DNA from: Candidatus Cybelea septentrionalis | Lineage (GTDB): Bacteria; Vulcanimicrobiota; Vulcanimicrobiia; Vulcanimicrobiales; Vulcanimicrobiaceae | NCBI GenBank assembly: GCA_003158175.1 | Contig: PMHJ01000023.1 | Span: 1 to 64,000, forward strand | Reading direction: 5' to 3' | Length of the DNA stretch: 64,000 bases | Part shown: positions 34,342 to 42,864 of the stretch, piece after piece | How the letters are laid out: each line of letters opens with the position of its first letter | Position numbering within the stretch: the first letter of the stretch is position 1 | The notes under the pieces: generated by a model | Told to the model about the DNA's origin: nothing | The model's input: only the letters and a program-made list of their open reading frames with translations | Database searches by the model: none | Translations under genes and position numbers: made by a program

Positions 34342-35573
34342 GACGACACGACGGCCGCAGAGGTATCGAGTACGATCTGGTCCCATCGCCAGAGTTGGCG
34401 GAAGAAGTCGCGTACAAGATTGCAATCGCCCCACTGGCCGCAGATCTCCGCGATGGTGCGCTTGCCGTCCACTTTTTCCAGGAGCCGCTCCTGGAGCTCG
34501 TCGATCGGCAGATAAAGGTCTGTATAGGTGTGATTGCGGTTGATCAGGACCGCCGTCGCTCCCGGCGGGAGCCGGTCTCGCACGACGATCGTATCGGGCA
34601 GGTGAACGGGGGTGTAGCGAAGCCAGGCATCGCCTTCGAAATCGGCGGAGGCGTTTTGAGCGGGTCGATCTTTCCTGTAAGTCACGGCGCTGTGACGGAC
34701 CATCGTTCCGCGGAAGAGTTCGATCGCCGCATTTTGCCCTTCTGCCGTTAGCTCGATCAGCTTGGAATGATGCGGCGCAGATGCGAGGGCACCGCACCAC
34801 GGCAGGTAGGGCGCTTGACGTAGCCAGCGTCCGAACTCCAATCCCGCGCGGTCGAGAAACTCCATGAGTTGCGGGACCGAGTAAGCGCGGTCTCGCGGAT
34901 GGAGCAGCGCATCGGCAAGTCCGGCGCTAGTGGCGAAGTCGGGTGAGTTGCGCAGCAGCGGCACGAGGGGATGGTCGAGAGGCAGCGCCTTGAGGGTTTC
35001 GGCGAGGTCGCGAATTTCGGCGTCGGTGTGACCAATTCCGAGGCGTCGGCAATAATCTTGCAGCATGTAGATTCCTGCGCGGCCGTAGGGCGCGTATACC
35101 ATCACGTGTAGGGCGCCCGCCGGCGCGAGCACGTCACGCAACGCCCGCAGACCCGCATCAGGGTCGGGAAGGTGGTGCAGCACGCCGGTGCAGACGACGT
35201 ACTCGAAGGTTTCGCGCAGTTCGGCCACGCTTTCCAATGGAAGCTGACGCACTTCCAGGTTCTCGAGTGCGTATCTGCGCTTCAACTCTTGCGTGAATGC
35301 AATACTCTTTGCACTGACGTCGATGCCGACGACGTGTGCGCTTGGCCAGCGCATCGCGTAGTGAGCGGCCTGGGTGGTGCCACAGCCGGCTACGAGTAGG
35401 CTTCTGTCTTCTCGATAAGGTTCGCTGGGCCAGAAGAGATGCGATTCGGCGCGCCGCCGCCGATCGTCCCAGGATTTGCGGTAGGCGTCTAGGTCGTCGA
35501 CCGGCGGCGGGTAGGGATGATTTTCGTAAAAGTCGGTCACCTGCGCGGCGACGAATGAAGCGGAGCCTTCCAT
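34338..35573 (-). CDS. SAM-dependent methyltransferase with C-terminal winged-helix-like domain
   Basis: A 411-residue class I methyltransferase. Motif I is LLVAGCGTTQAAHYA, with the acidic loop VVGIDVSAKS, then the segment TGVLHHLPDPDAGL. The C-terminal 80 residues (GKRTIAEICGQWG) have the look of PqqD-like winged helices that bind peptide substrates. ATG at 35573 follows the sulfatase by 58 bases on the same strand, and the stop couples to the channel gene. The target is unknown. A role on peptides or proteins is inference from the C-terminal domain. Confidence 0.78.
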   Translation of the reverse strand: MEGSASFVAAQVTDFYENHPYPPPVDDLDAYRKSWDDRRRRAESHLFWPSEPYREDRSLLVAGCGTTQAAHYAMRWPSAHVVGIDVSAKSIAFTQELKRRYALENLEVRQLPLESVAELRETFEYVVCTGVLHHLPDPDAGLRALRDVLAPAGALHVMVYAPYGRAGIYMLQDYCRRLGIGHTDAEIRDLAETLKALPLDHPLVPLLRNSPDFATSAGLADALLHPRDRAYSVPQLMEFLDRAGLEFGRWLRQAPYLPWCGALASAPHHSKLIELTAEGQNAAIELFRGTMVRHSAVTYRKDRPAQNASADFEGDAWLRYTPVHLPDTIVVRDRLPPGATAVLINRNHTYTDLYLPIDELQERLLEKVDGKRTIAEICGQWGDCNLVRDFFRQLWRWDQIVLDTSAAVVSS

Positions 35574-35631
35574 ACCGATCTTATTCAACCCGGCATGAAA
35601 AGGCTCTGCCACTTCGGTGCACGCGATGTGC

Positions 35632-37146
35632 TTAACTGTGCGGCTTTTGCACCTGCGCCAGGACTTCGTCCAGGTTGAAGGATGCGGGTTTCTGGCGCGG
35701 CGGGAACTTGGCGAAGTCAGCAATGGCCCCGGCCACCACGGCCTGCATCTCGTACATCTGGGGCACGTGATCCACCATCCAGTCATAATAGGTGTTCGAG
35801 TTGAAGTCGGCCCGCTCGAAGGGATCGCGGCGCAAACTCACGATATGTGGCAGGCGAAGCTTCACGAACGGTTCGGCCCACAGTTGCAGCTGATTGGCGC
35901 GCTGCACGGCCAAATTGAACTTCCAGTCGCCGACACGAACGGCGATGACGTCGCCGTCGTCGCTGAAGTATATGATCTCGTTCCTTGGGCTTTGTTTCGC
36001 GGCGCCGCTAAAATACGGGATCATATTGTAGCCGTCGAGATGGACGTTGAACTTCTTGCCGCCCACCGTGCAGCCGTCGAGAAGCTGCTTCGTCACGTCC
36101 GGATTGCCGGCGGCGGCCAGCAGCGTGGGGAACATGTCGATGTGCGATACGATGCCGTTGAAGACCGACCCGGGCTTGATCGTGCCCGGCCAGCGGATAA
36201 AACACGGCACACGCCAGCCGCCCTCCCAGTTGGAGTCCTTCTGCCCGCGGAATGGGGTGTTGGCGCCGTCCGGCCAGGTGTCGTTCTCCGGACCGTTGTC
36301 GGTGGAGTACATTACGATGGTGTTGTCGGCGATGCCCAACTCGTCGAGCTTGGCGAGCATCATGCCGATCTGCTCGTCGTGCACGACCATGCGATCGCTA
36401 TACGGGTCCTGGCCGCTTTTGCCGATATTCTTTTCCGCGACGTGCGTCCTGAAATGCATGGCCGTGGAGTTGTACCAGAGGAAGAACGGCTTGTCGGCCT
36501 TGGCCTGCGCCTCCATCCACTCCAGGGCGCGAGCGGTGATCTCCTCGTCGACTGTCTCCATGCGCTTTTTGGTGAGGGGTCCAGTGTCTTCGATCGTCTG
36601 CTTTCCGACGCGCCCCCAGCGCGGGTCGACGGTTGCATCGTCCTTATCGGTCGCCAGGCAATGCAGCACGCCGCGCGGGCCAAACATCGCCTTGAACTTC
36701 GGGTCTTTCGGGTAGTCGGGGAGTTCGGGCTCTTCTTCGGCGTTAAGGTGATAGAGGTTGCCGAAGAACTCATCGAAGCCGTGCACGGTCGGTAAGTACT
36801 CGTTGCGGTCGCCCAGATGGTTCTTGCCAAACTGGCCGGTAGCATACCCTTGGGGCTTGAGTAGCTCGGCGATGGTCGGATCTTCCGGCTGAAGGCCGAC
36901 CGTGGCGCCAGGCATGCCCACCTTCGTGAGGCCGGTGCGGATCGGGTTCTGGCCGGCGATAAAGCAGGCGCGCCCGGCGGTGCAGCTCTGCTGCGAGTAG
37001 TAGTCGGTGAAGAGGCCGCCTTCGTTGGCCACGCGGTCGATGTTGGGGGTCCGGTAGCCCATCATGCCGTTGCTAAACTTGCTGATGTTCCAGATTCCGA
37101 TATCGTCGCCCCAGAGGATGAGAATATTGGGTTTTTTTGCGGGCAT
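35632..37146 (-). CDS. Cys-type sulfatase (arylsulfatase family), second paralogue
   Basis: A 504-residue relative of the sulfatase at 30189. The formylglycine site is C55-T-A-G-R59; the metal site includes WGDDIG; FGKNHLGD and STDNGPENDTWPDG are conserved. No signal peptide is seen. ATG at 37146 is preceded by AAAGG at about 13 bases, a long spacing, and by a 24-base perfect hairpin further up. It heads a probable operon with the methyltransferase and channel genes. Its likely maturation enzyme is the FGE at 21920. Confidence 0.9.
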   Translation of the reverse strand: MPAKKPNILILWGDDIGIWNISKFSNGMMGYRTPNIDRVANEGGLFTDYYSQQSCTAGRACFIAGQNPIRTGLTKVGMPGATVGLQPEDPTIAELLKPQGYATGQFGKNHLGDRNEYLPTVHGFDEFFGNLYHLNAEEEPELPDYPKDPKFKAMFGPRGVLHCLATDKDDATVDPRWGRVGKQTIEDTGPLTKKRMETVDEEITARALEWMEAQAKADKPFFLWYNSTAMHFRTHVAEKNIGKSGQDPYSDRMVVHDEQIGMMLAKLDELGIADNTIVMYSTDNGPENDTWPDGANTPFRGQKDSNWEGGWRVPCFIRWPGTIKPGSVFNGIVSHIDMFPTLLAAAGNPDVTKQLLDGCTVGGKKFNVHLDGYNMIPYFSGAAKQSPRNEIIYFSDDGDVIAVRVGDWKFNLAVQRANQLQLWAEPFVKLRLPHIVSLRRDPFERADFNSNTYYDWMVDHVPQMYEMQAVVAGAIADFAKFPPRQKPASFNLDEVLAQVQKPHS

Positions 37147-37195
37147 ATTTGTTCGAAGCCTTTCTCGGTACGGTTGACTGCGTAGAAGACGAAAC

Positions 37196-37219
37196 ATCGA
37201 AGCCGCTCGCGGCTTCGAT
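37196..37219. promoter_or_regulatory. 24-base palindromic hairpin upstream of the second sulfatase
   Basis: A perfect 10-bp stem (37196-37205 with 37210-37219) around a CTCG loop lies 50 bases upstream of the sulfatase start. The minus strand after it reads GTTTCG, so a terminator for the upstream mgtC operon or an operator are both possible. Confidence 0.4.
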
Positions 37220-37312
37220 TGTGCCAATAGCATACCTCGGTGGAGGGCTCGCGTTCTATCCCGTAAACGCAAGCGTGGGTTTTCTCAGGCGTGGCCACGA
37301 AGCGGGACTCCC

Positions 37313-37945
37313 CTAGTGCATGATATTGATTGCGCGCGCGGCGGTGATCGCCAGCGCCATCAATGAAACTGCCGACTCCACCATCATCATCATGCGCACC
37401 CGGGTGCTCAGGGGCAGTGTATCGGTCGGGCTAAATGCCGTTGCCGTATTGAACGCCAAAAACAAATACTCCGCGTAGCGCGGCGTCCTTAGGTCGCCCG
37501 GAAACGCCAAGTCGCGGCGACCCGCGGGATCGCGCAAGCGCCGCTCGGGTCCTCCGCCGTCGACCTCCCAATAGAGCAAGGCAAAGGTAAGCACGTTGGT
37601 GAGCCAAATCGAAACCGCGGAGGCCAGAAGGCGTGGCGCGTCGATCTCGACCCGATTAGCGTCCGGAAAGATTAAGAAGAGGACAAGCTGACAGAGGGCC
37701 AGCGCGTTGTACGCCGACATGAGGGCGACGACCGTTAGGATCGCCGCGTTGCTGATCCGTCTGGGGGCTTTGACCAGATTGCTCGTCACCGATAGGAGAA
37801 CGACGATCACCAGGACGATAATAAAGATCGTCTCTTCCCAGGGCGGTCCGAGTTCGTAGCGACGTGGAAACGATAAAACGACGCCCGCCAGCAGCAGAAC
37901 TCCAAGCGTTCCACCCCATCGCACGGTTGGCGCCGACGACTTCAT
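37313..37945 (-). CDS. Membrane protein of unknown function, DUF1345-like
   Basis: A 210-residue protein with five to six hydrophobic segments. The C-terminal pattern YLFLAFNTATAFSPTDTLPL followed by RVRMMMMVESAVSLMALAI resembles the pore-like end of DUF1345 membrane proteins. Its ATG overlaps the mgtC stop by 4 bases, so it is translationally coupled to mgtC. The function is unknown. Confidence 0.6.
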   Translation of the reverse strand: MKSSAPTVRWGGTLGVLLLAGVVLSFPRRYELGPPWEETIFIIVLVIVVLLSVTSNLVKAPRRISNAAILTVVALMSAYNALALCQLVLFLIFPDANRVEIDAPRLLASAVSIWLTNVLTFALLYWEVDGGGPERRLRDPAGRRDLAFPGDLRTPRYAEYLFLAFNTATAFSPTDTLPLSTRVRMMMMVESAVSLMALAITAARAINIMH

Positions 37946-38661
37946 ACAACATGCTCGACGGATTCCGTGGTAGCCGACGCCACGCCGGGAAGAGCGGCGA
38001 TCTCACTCCGCATTCTTTCGGAGATGCCGTCGTCGCGTCCGGGTCTGTTCAAGTTGGCAACGATTTCAACGGAACCGCCGCTCGGGGCAGATGTGTTCAG
38101 TTCGAGCAGCGTGAGCGATGTTTTTCCGACCTCGCCGATAATACATTCGCGTACGGACCTTTGCGCGGGCACTTCGCACGTCACGCGTAGAACGTATGTG
38201 GTTATGAAGTTCTCTGCCGCCGGGCGAGGAATCCGCGAAATGGCGCTCGCCAGCGGCTGAGCGAAGGCGTTGACGCCAACGACGACGGCCGCGCCGACCG
38301 CCCCCTGCAGTTCGAAACCGCTGCCGACGAGGGCGCCGACGGCGGCGGTCGCCCAAAGTGTAGCGGCCGTGGTTATTCCCCGTACGTCGAGTCCTTGACG
38401 CAAAATAACGCCGCCGGCGAGGAAGCCGACACCCGTGACCACTTGCGCAGCTACGCGCCATGGGTCCGAAACCTTTCCGCCGAGTCCCGGAATGGCGCAA
38501 AACAGCGCCGCGCCGACCGCGACGAGCGTCATGGTGTGCAAACCGGCCGTTCGTTGCCGCCACTGCCGCTCGAATCCGATCGCCAAACCGAGGGCGGTAG
38601 CGATTGCTAAACGCGTAAAGAAGATTCCGTTGGGCAGTCCGTGCACCCAGCTCTCCATCAA
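37942..38661 (-). CDS. mgtC: MgtC/SapB family membrane protein
   Basis: A 239-residue protein. The N-terminal membrane domain has LAIATALGLAIGFERQWRQRTAG, VGAALFCAI and the family signature GVGFLAGGVILR, followed by GITTAATLWATAAVG. The C-terminal cytoplasmic part is ACT-like. MgtC proteins support growth at low magnesium and modulate F-type ATPase in pathogens; here only the family is certain. It lies between a beta-barrel gene 30 bases upstream and the coupled membrane gene. Confidence 0.9.
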   Translation of the reverse strand: MMESWVHGLPNGIFFTRLAIATALGLAIGFERQWRQRTAGLHTMTLVAVGAALFCAIPGLGGKVSDPWRVAAQVVTGVGFLAGGVILRQGLDVRGITTAATLWATAAVGALVGSGFELQGAVGAAVVVGVNAFAQPLASAISRIPRPAAENFITTYVLRVTCEVPAQRSVRECIIGEVGKTSLTLLELNTSAPSGGSVEIVANLNRPGRDDGISERMRSEIAALPGVASATTESVEHVV

Positions 38662-38691
38662 TCGTCACTCATCCTCGAGTTTCGTTCGCCG

Positions 38692-39465
38692 CTATCTGGG
38701 CAACGTCCACTTTAGCCGCGTTCGAATCGTCCAACCCGGCGCACCTTTGACGCCGGCAAGGTTTTGCTCCATCTCAACCGACGCCTCCAGCGGGCTAAGA
38801 CCGCCGTTAAACCGTTTGGCGACGCGCATGCCAACCGGTACTTCGGTCCATTCGTTGTGAACCCAATCGTACGTGATGGTCATAGTCGAGAGACCGATGC
38901 TCCAGCCTCTCGCAAGCGCGAGCGTGACAGCAGGTTCGATCTTCGACTGTCCGACCGGCGAGCGCGATCTGGGACCGATAACCGAGAAAAAGCTTTGTTG
39001 AAAGAAACCCAGCGTCCAAGGGCCGTGCTGCGACTCGTAGCCAAACGCGGGACCGAGGGAGTATTTCCCGCTGCCTAGCGAGTCATTTTGAGCGGTCGGT
39101 ACGCGAATCGTGATGCCCTCGAGCCATCGCCCGCGCGCAGCATCGGTGACGGCCAAGTCGAACAGGGCGAGATCCCCCGCTCCCGTTACCGCGGTCGGGG
39201 GCGCCGACGTCACGATCGGAAGCTTGAGACGAAAGACGTATTGCGCGCCGGCGACATACGGAAGCTGGGCGCGAACGTTAACGAGACTGCTCGACCCGCT
39301 CTCGTCGTCGTAATTCGGCGAGACCTCCTCTTCGATCGAAACGTACGGCGCAGGCGGCGCCGGTGTTGGAGTAGGTGTAGCGGGAGCCTGCTGCGCGCGG
39401 CTTTGACCAGGCACGAATGCAAACGCGAGAGCAAACGCGGAGAACGTGGCCCGGCGTGGCACCAT
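38692..39465 (-). CDS. Predicted outer-membrane beta-barrel protein
   Basis: A 257-residue exported protein with signal peptide (ATFSAFALAFAFVPGQSRAQ) and a Pro/Thr/Ala linker. The rest is amphipathic beta-strands ending in the aromatic/basic strand TIRTRLKWTLPR. Strands such as YVFRLKLPIV and GITIRVPTAQND recall transporter-like barrels of aromatic degradation operons. ATG at 39465 has GAGGAG 8 bases upstream. It probably begins an operon with mgtC. The cargo is unknown. Confidence 0.68.
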   Translation of the reverse strand: MVPRRATFSAFALAFAFVPGQSRAQQAPATPTPTPAPPAPYVSIEEEVSPNYDDESGSSSLVNVRAQLPYVAGAQYVFRLKLPIVTSAPPTAVTGAGDLALFDLAVTDAARGRWLEGITIRVPTAQNDSLGSGKYSLGPAFGYESQHGPWTLGFFQQSFFSVIGPRSRSPVGQSKIEPAVTLALARGWSIGLSTMTITYDWVHNEWTEVPVGMRVAKRFNGGLSPLEASVEMEQNLAGVKGAPGWTIRTRLKWTLPR

Positions 39466-39560
39466 GGGGACTACTCCTCTCGGAACCTTGGCGAGAATTC
39501 CTTTGATTGGCTGCAGGGCGAGCGTTCGCGGGACGAGTATGGCCGCAGCCGAGGCAAAAC

Positions 39561-39908
39561 ATGACAGCACTTACTGAAGTCTTCGCGGCCATCGCCGGAA
39601 TCGCCGCGACTCTAATAGAGATTGCCGCCGTTTTCTTTATCGTCGTCGGCGCGAGTAAGGCGGCCTGTCAATCGTTTTTGTCCCTGTTTCGCGCCACCAC
39701 CCTGAAGGAGCGCAAAAGGATTTGGGTGCATTTTGCTACGTGGCTTCTGTTGGGACTCGAACTCGAGCTGGCGGCCGACATCATTCGTAGCGTCGTTGCG
39801 CCAACGTGGCAAGACATCGGGAAACTTGCGGCGATCGCGGCCGTCAGAACGCTGCTCAATTATTTTCTTGGTAGAGACATCACCGAGTTGGGCGACGGCG
39901 CGGCATAA
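39561..39908 (+). CDS. DUF1622 family membrane protein
   Basis: A 115-residue protein with two to three membrane segments. It matches the DUF1622 pattern: IEIAAVFFIVVGASKAA, then a soluble loop with ERKRIWVHFATWLLLGLELELAADIIRSV, and TLLNYFLGRDI near the end. Its function is unknown. It is divergent from the beta-barrel gene and ends 3 bases before the AraC-type regulator. Confidence 0.78.
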   Translation: MTALTEVFAAIAGIAATLIEIAAVFFIVVGASKAACQSFLSLFRATTLKERKRIWVHFATWLLLGLELELAADIIRSVVAPTWQDIGKLAAIAAVRTLLNYFLGRDITELGDGAA

Positions 39909-39911
39909 GCT

Positions 39912-40826
39912 ATGCCAGGCGTCACGAGAGGGGCGTTGGTGCCCGAGTCCGTTACCTGGACTCAGATGGAGCCGGGCTCGTACGAGGCCGACCGCCGCAT
40001 CGTCAGGCTCGATGCGATGCGGATCGGGTGGTATAGCTCCAACCTTGGATTCAAACTCGAGGCCAAGCTCAAGCCCGGCACGTTTGTAATCGGGACGCTC
40101 GCGAGCCACTCGACACGCGCGCGTTGGTTCGGCGCCGACGTGGACGAGGGGCAGGTAGCCGCTACCGGAGAGTCGATCCGGCTTAGCACCACGGGGCCTT
40201 CGGCGTTCCTTTCAGTGACGATCGACGCGCGCCGGCTCGCGCGCGACTTCCCGCACTTGCCCGATGCGCGGACCTTGCATGAAAACCTCGGCGATGTTTT
40301 GCTCGGACGTAACGAGCTCTTCGCGAATCGGCTTCGCTATTATCTGCGATGGCTGTCGCGCGACTCCACGAAATCGTCAGGTTTCTTGCGGCTAGTCCGG
40401 GCGCGCGAGATGGCGGAACGAGCTCTAATTCCGCTGCTTGCCGACGCTCTGGGCGGCCACAACGGCACGACCGCCGAGCCGCCTCCTTCGCTGAGCCGCC
40501 GTGTAGCCGCAGTTCGAATATGCGAAGTGTATATGCGCGAACACCTGGACAAAACTGTGACGCTCGTAGACTTGAGCGAAACTTCGGGGTTACGCTTGCG
40601 TTCGCTCATTAACGCGTTCCAAGCCGTCACGGGCTTCAGCCCGATGGCTTATTTCAAGCGGGAGCGACTCAGCGGGGTTCGGCAGGCACTTCAGCGCCCG
40701 CACCCGGCAAGAATTCGAGTCATCGACGTCGCGACCGCATGGGGGTTTTGGCACATGGGACACTTCACCGCCGACTACCGCGAGATGTTCGGAGAGTCGC
40801 CCTCGGAAACGCTGCGCACCTCGTAG
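39912..40826 (+). CDS. AraC-family transcriptional regulator
   Basis: A 304-residue protein. The N-terminal cupin-like part (residues 1-190) is a sensing domain of unknown ligand. The C-terminal AraC-type DNA-binding domain begins near VRICEVYMREHLDK, with the first helix-turn-helix at VDLSETSGLRLRSLINAF and the second at VIDVATAWGFWHMGHF, followed by the family ending FGESPSETL. It lies 3 bases after the DUF1622 gene. Nearby barrel and membrane genes are candidate targets. Confidence 0.88.
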   Translation: MPGVTRGALVPESVTWTQMEPGSYEADRRIVRLDAMRIGWYSSNLGFKLEAKLKPGTFVIGTLASHSTRARWFGADVDEGQVAATGESIRLSTTGPSAFLSVTIDARRLARDFPHLPDARTLHENLGDVLLGRNELFANRLRYYLRWLSRDSTKSSGFLRLVRAREMAERALIPLLADALGGHNGTTAEPPPSLSRRVAAVRICEVYMREHLDKTVTLVDLSETSGLRLRSLINAFQAVTGFSPMAYFKRERLSGVRQALQRPHPARIRVIDVATAWGFWHMGHFTADYREMFGESPSETLRTS

Positions 40827-41284
40827 ACGTCCGGAGAGGCAGAGGTGAGGATCTCGTCGGTTAAGGCCTGGCGAGCGTCGGCGATGCGATCCATGACGTC
40901 CGACTCGAGTTCGGAAAAAAGCGCCTTCATGCTTCCCAAGAGACTGGAGACTTCGTAGCCGGCAAGCCGCAAGCGCTGCCGTAGGTTGCGATCGAGCTCT
41001 TCGAGAAAGGTTGGGTCGAGTTCGTTTCTTTCGTCGAAACGGCCCCCGCATTTCGAGCGCCTGGCCTCCGCGAGCTCAGCCTCAAAAATATCGCTATCCG
41101 TCCAGATGGCTTTACCGTTTCGGAAGATCTGGATGCCGCTTAATCCTCGGCGCCGCAGCTCTTCGTGCTCCCATTTGCTTTCGTCCTCAGTTCGCGCAAT
41201 TGCGGCGCGCACCGCGAACTCCAGAATGCCTGCCGAGAGTCGCTCGTAAGCGACGTCCTCGGCGATGTTGACGGACTCTTCCAT
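40775..41284 (-). CDS. Hypothetical protein
   Basis: A 169-residue soluble, charged, helix-rich protein of unknown family. It contains no signal peptide and no motif that I recognise. Its 3' end overlaps the 3' end of the AraC gene by 52 bases on the opposite strand. ATG at 41284 is chosen because the residues before it look unconserved. The long frame and the amino-acid composition favour a real gene but do not prove it. Confidence 0.5.
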   Translation of the reverse strand: MEESVNIAEDVAYERLSAGILEFAVRAAIARTEDESKWEHEELRRRGLSGIQIFRNGKAIWTDSDIFEAELAEARRSKCGGRFDERNELDPTFLEELDRNLRQRLRLAGYEVSSLLGSMKALFSELESDVMDRIADARQALTDEILTSASPDVYEVRSVSEGDSPNISR

Positions 41285-41417
41285 GCGCGCCGTATAACGG
41301 GGGGGCGCATTAACGACCATGACCCATGATAAGCGCCGAGGGCGACGGTTTGCTGTCCCATTAACGCAATCGACTAATGCAATCGACGCCCCGAGCTGAA
41401 GTTTTGCGTCTTTGGGA

Positions 41418-41446
41418 TTGACGCTCCGGACGCTCCCCGGTAGAAT
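41418..41446 (+). promoter_or_regulatory. Sigma70-type promoter
   Basis: TTGACG (41418-41423), a 17-base spacer and TAGAAT (41441-41446) lie upstream of the barrel gene. Transcription would start near 41452, only about 3 bases before the ATG at 41455, and no ribosome site is present, so the mRNA would be leaderless or nearly so. Confidence 0.75.
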
Positions 41447-41454
41447 CTAGCGCG

Positions 41455-42372
41455 ATGAATGCTTTAACTTCGACGAAGCGCTTTGCGTCGTCTGTGGTTC
41501 TCTTGATGGCAGCCTTTTCGGGTACGACAGCCGTCGTTTTGGCGCAAGAGGTGACGGCGCCGTCGCCCGCGCCGGCGGCGAGTCCGACGCTGATGGACAG
41601 GGAGTACGACGGGCAGATGCATATAACGCTCGCGCCGTACATCTGGCTTCCCACCGTGCACGGTTCGGTCCAATACACCATTCCCAACCTGCCGCTGCAT
41701 GCGGGGCATAGCGGCGTAGTCAACTTCACGACCACGCCGGCCGATTACATATCGAAGCTGAACTCTGCCGCGATGGGAGCGCTCGATGTGCGCAAAGGCG
41801 GCTTCGACATTTTCGGAGACTACATTTACACGAACGCTACTGCTAGCGCGAATACGTCCGGGTCGATCAGCGGGCCGTTGGGTCGGCGTCAGCTAGCGAT
41901 TGCTCTCGGCACGTCGGCGCGGCTCGTTCCCAGGATTTGGGAGGCCGCGGCCGGCTTCACGGTCGCACGGGGCCACGACGCGGATCTAAGCATCTTCCTT
42001 GGCGTGCGTGAGTTCCCGATAAACCTAACGTTGGGCTATAACGCCACGATCACCGGTAGGCGGGGAACCTTCATGACGAATGGCACCGTGGTTTCTTCGA
42101 CGCTAACAAACGACGTTATCACCGGGTTGCGAGGGAAGGCGTTCTTCGGGGACGGCCACATCTTCGTGCCTTACTATATCGACATCGGAACCAGCACCGG
42201 CCCGAACAACCAGACGTGGGAAGGCTATACCGGCGCGGGCTATGCATTCAATCACGGCCAAAGCTTGATCTTTACGTACCGCACGCTGAACTACTTCGCG
42301 TTTCCGCCCAACGCCGCGGTTCAGAAGTTCAACATGAGCGGACCGCTCCTCGGTTATACCTTCAACCTGTAA
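41455..42372 (+). CDS. Predicted outer-membrane beta-barrel protein
   Basis: A 305-residue exported protein with a signal peptide (VVLLMAAFSGTTAVVLAQ) and a short Pro/Ala linker. The rest is alternating beta-strands starting with HITLAPYIWLPTVHGSVQY, a pattern known in bacterial outer-membrane proteins of unknown cargo, and ending in a C-terminal aromatic strand (LLGYTFNL). It is transcribed from a clear promoter with almost no leader. The next gene follows after 6 bases. Confidence 0.7.
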   Translation: MNALTSTKRFASSVVLLMAAFSGTTAVVLAQEVTAPSPAPAASPTLMDREYDGQMHITLAPYIWLPTVHGSVQYTIPNLPLHAGHSGVVNFTTTPADYISKLNSAAMGALDVRKGGFDIFGDYIYTNATASANTSGSISGPLGRRQLAIALGTSARLVPRIWEAAAGFTVARGHDADLSIFLGVREFPINLTLGYNATITGRRGTFMTNGTVVSSTLTNDVITGLRGKAFFGDGHIFVPYYIDIGTSTGPNNQTWEGYTGAGYAFNHGQSLIFTYRTLNYFAFPPNAAVQKFNMSGPLLGYTFNL

Positions 42373-42378
42373 ATATAA

Positions 42379-42840
42379 GTGATTATCGTCGGGATGCTCG
42401 CGTCTCTCGTGCTTGCTGCGGCGTTGCCGGCAGCGGCGCCGCTCAGCGGGCTGCACTACCTCGTCGGGACGTGGAACTGCACGTACCGCGCGGGAGCGGT
42501 ACGCCTGGCTTACGATGCCACGTACGCTTACGATCGCGACGCGCGCACGTTGCGGCAGATCGCTTCTTGGGCGGGCGGCGGCGACGAAGAGTTGCTCGCG
42601 TATGACGCGTCGCGCGGCGGCTGGACGGCGGTCGTTTTCGACGGCCAAGGAACCGCTACGATCATGCGCGCGACCGGCAGCGATCCGAACCACATCGCCT
42701 ACCGCAGCGTCTACCCCGACCCAAGCATCGCCGTAACGTTCGATCGCATCTCGGCGACGGAGTATAGGCTGCACGGAACGGTGCGCTCGGGTGGTAAAAC
42801 GATCAGCTCCGTCGATACCTGCTTGCGCGGCGCGCATTAG
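42379..42840 (+). CDS. Secreted lipocalin-like hypothetical protein (DUF1579-like)
   Basis: A 153-residue exported protein. An N-terminal hydrophobic signal (VGMLASLVLAAALPAAA) precedes a beta-rich domain beginning LHYLVGTWNCTY. The opening is the mark of DUF1579/lipocalin-like barrels that bind small molecules. The rest has regular strands with a terminal Cys (DTCLRG). The start is GTG at 42379, 6 bases after the barrel gene, so co-transcription is likely. Confidence 0.6.
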   Translation: MIIVGMLASLVLAAALPAAAPLSGLHYLVGTWNCTYRAGAVRLAYDATYAYDRDARTLRQIASWAGGGDEELLAYDASRGGWTAVVFDGQGTATIMRATGSDPNHIAYRSVYPDPSIAVTFDRISATEYRLHGTVRSGGKTISSVDTCLRGAH

Positions 42841-42864
42841 GCTCGGCGCATGCGGGGGAGTACC

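Noticed and set aside
34342-34800. Long N-terminal extension of the channel-like gene
   Set aside because: This part lies inside the methyltransferase and is Arg/Pro-rich. The TTG at 34341, overlapping the methyltransferase stop, is a better start.
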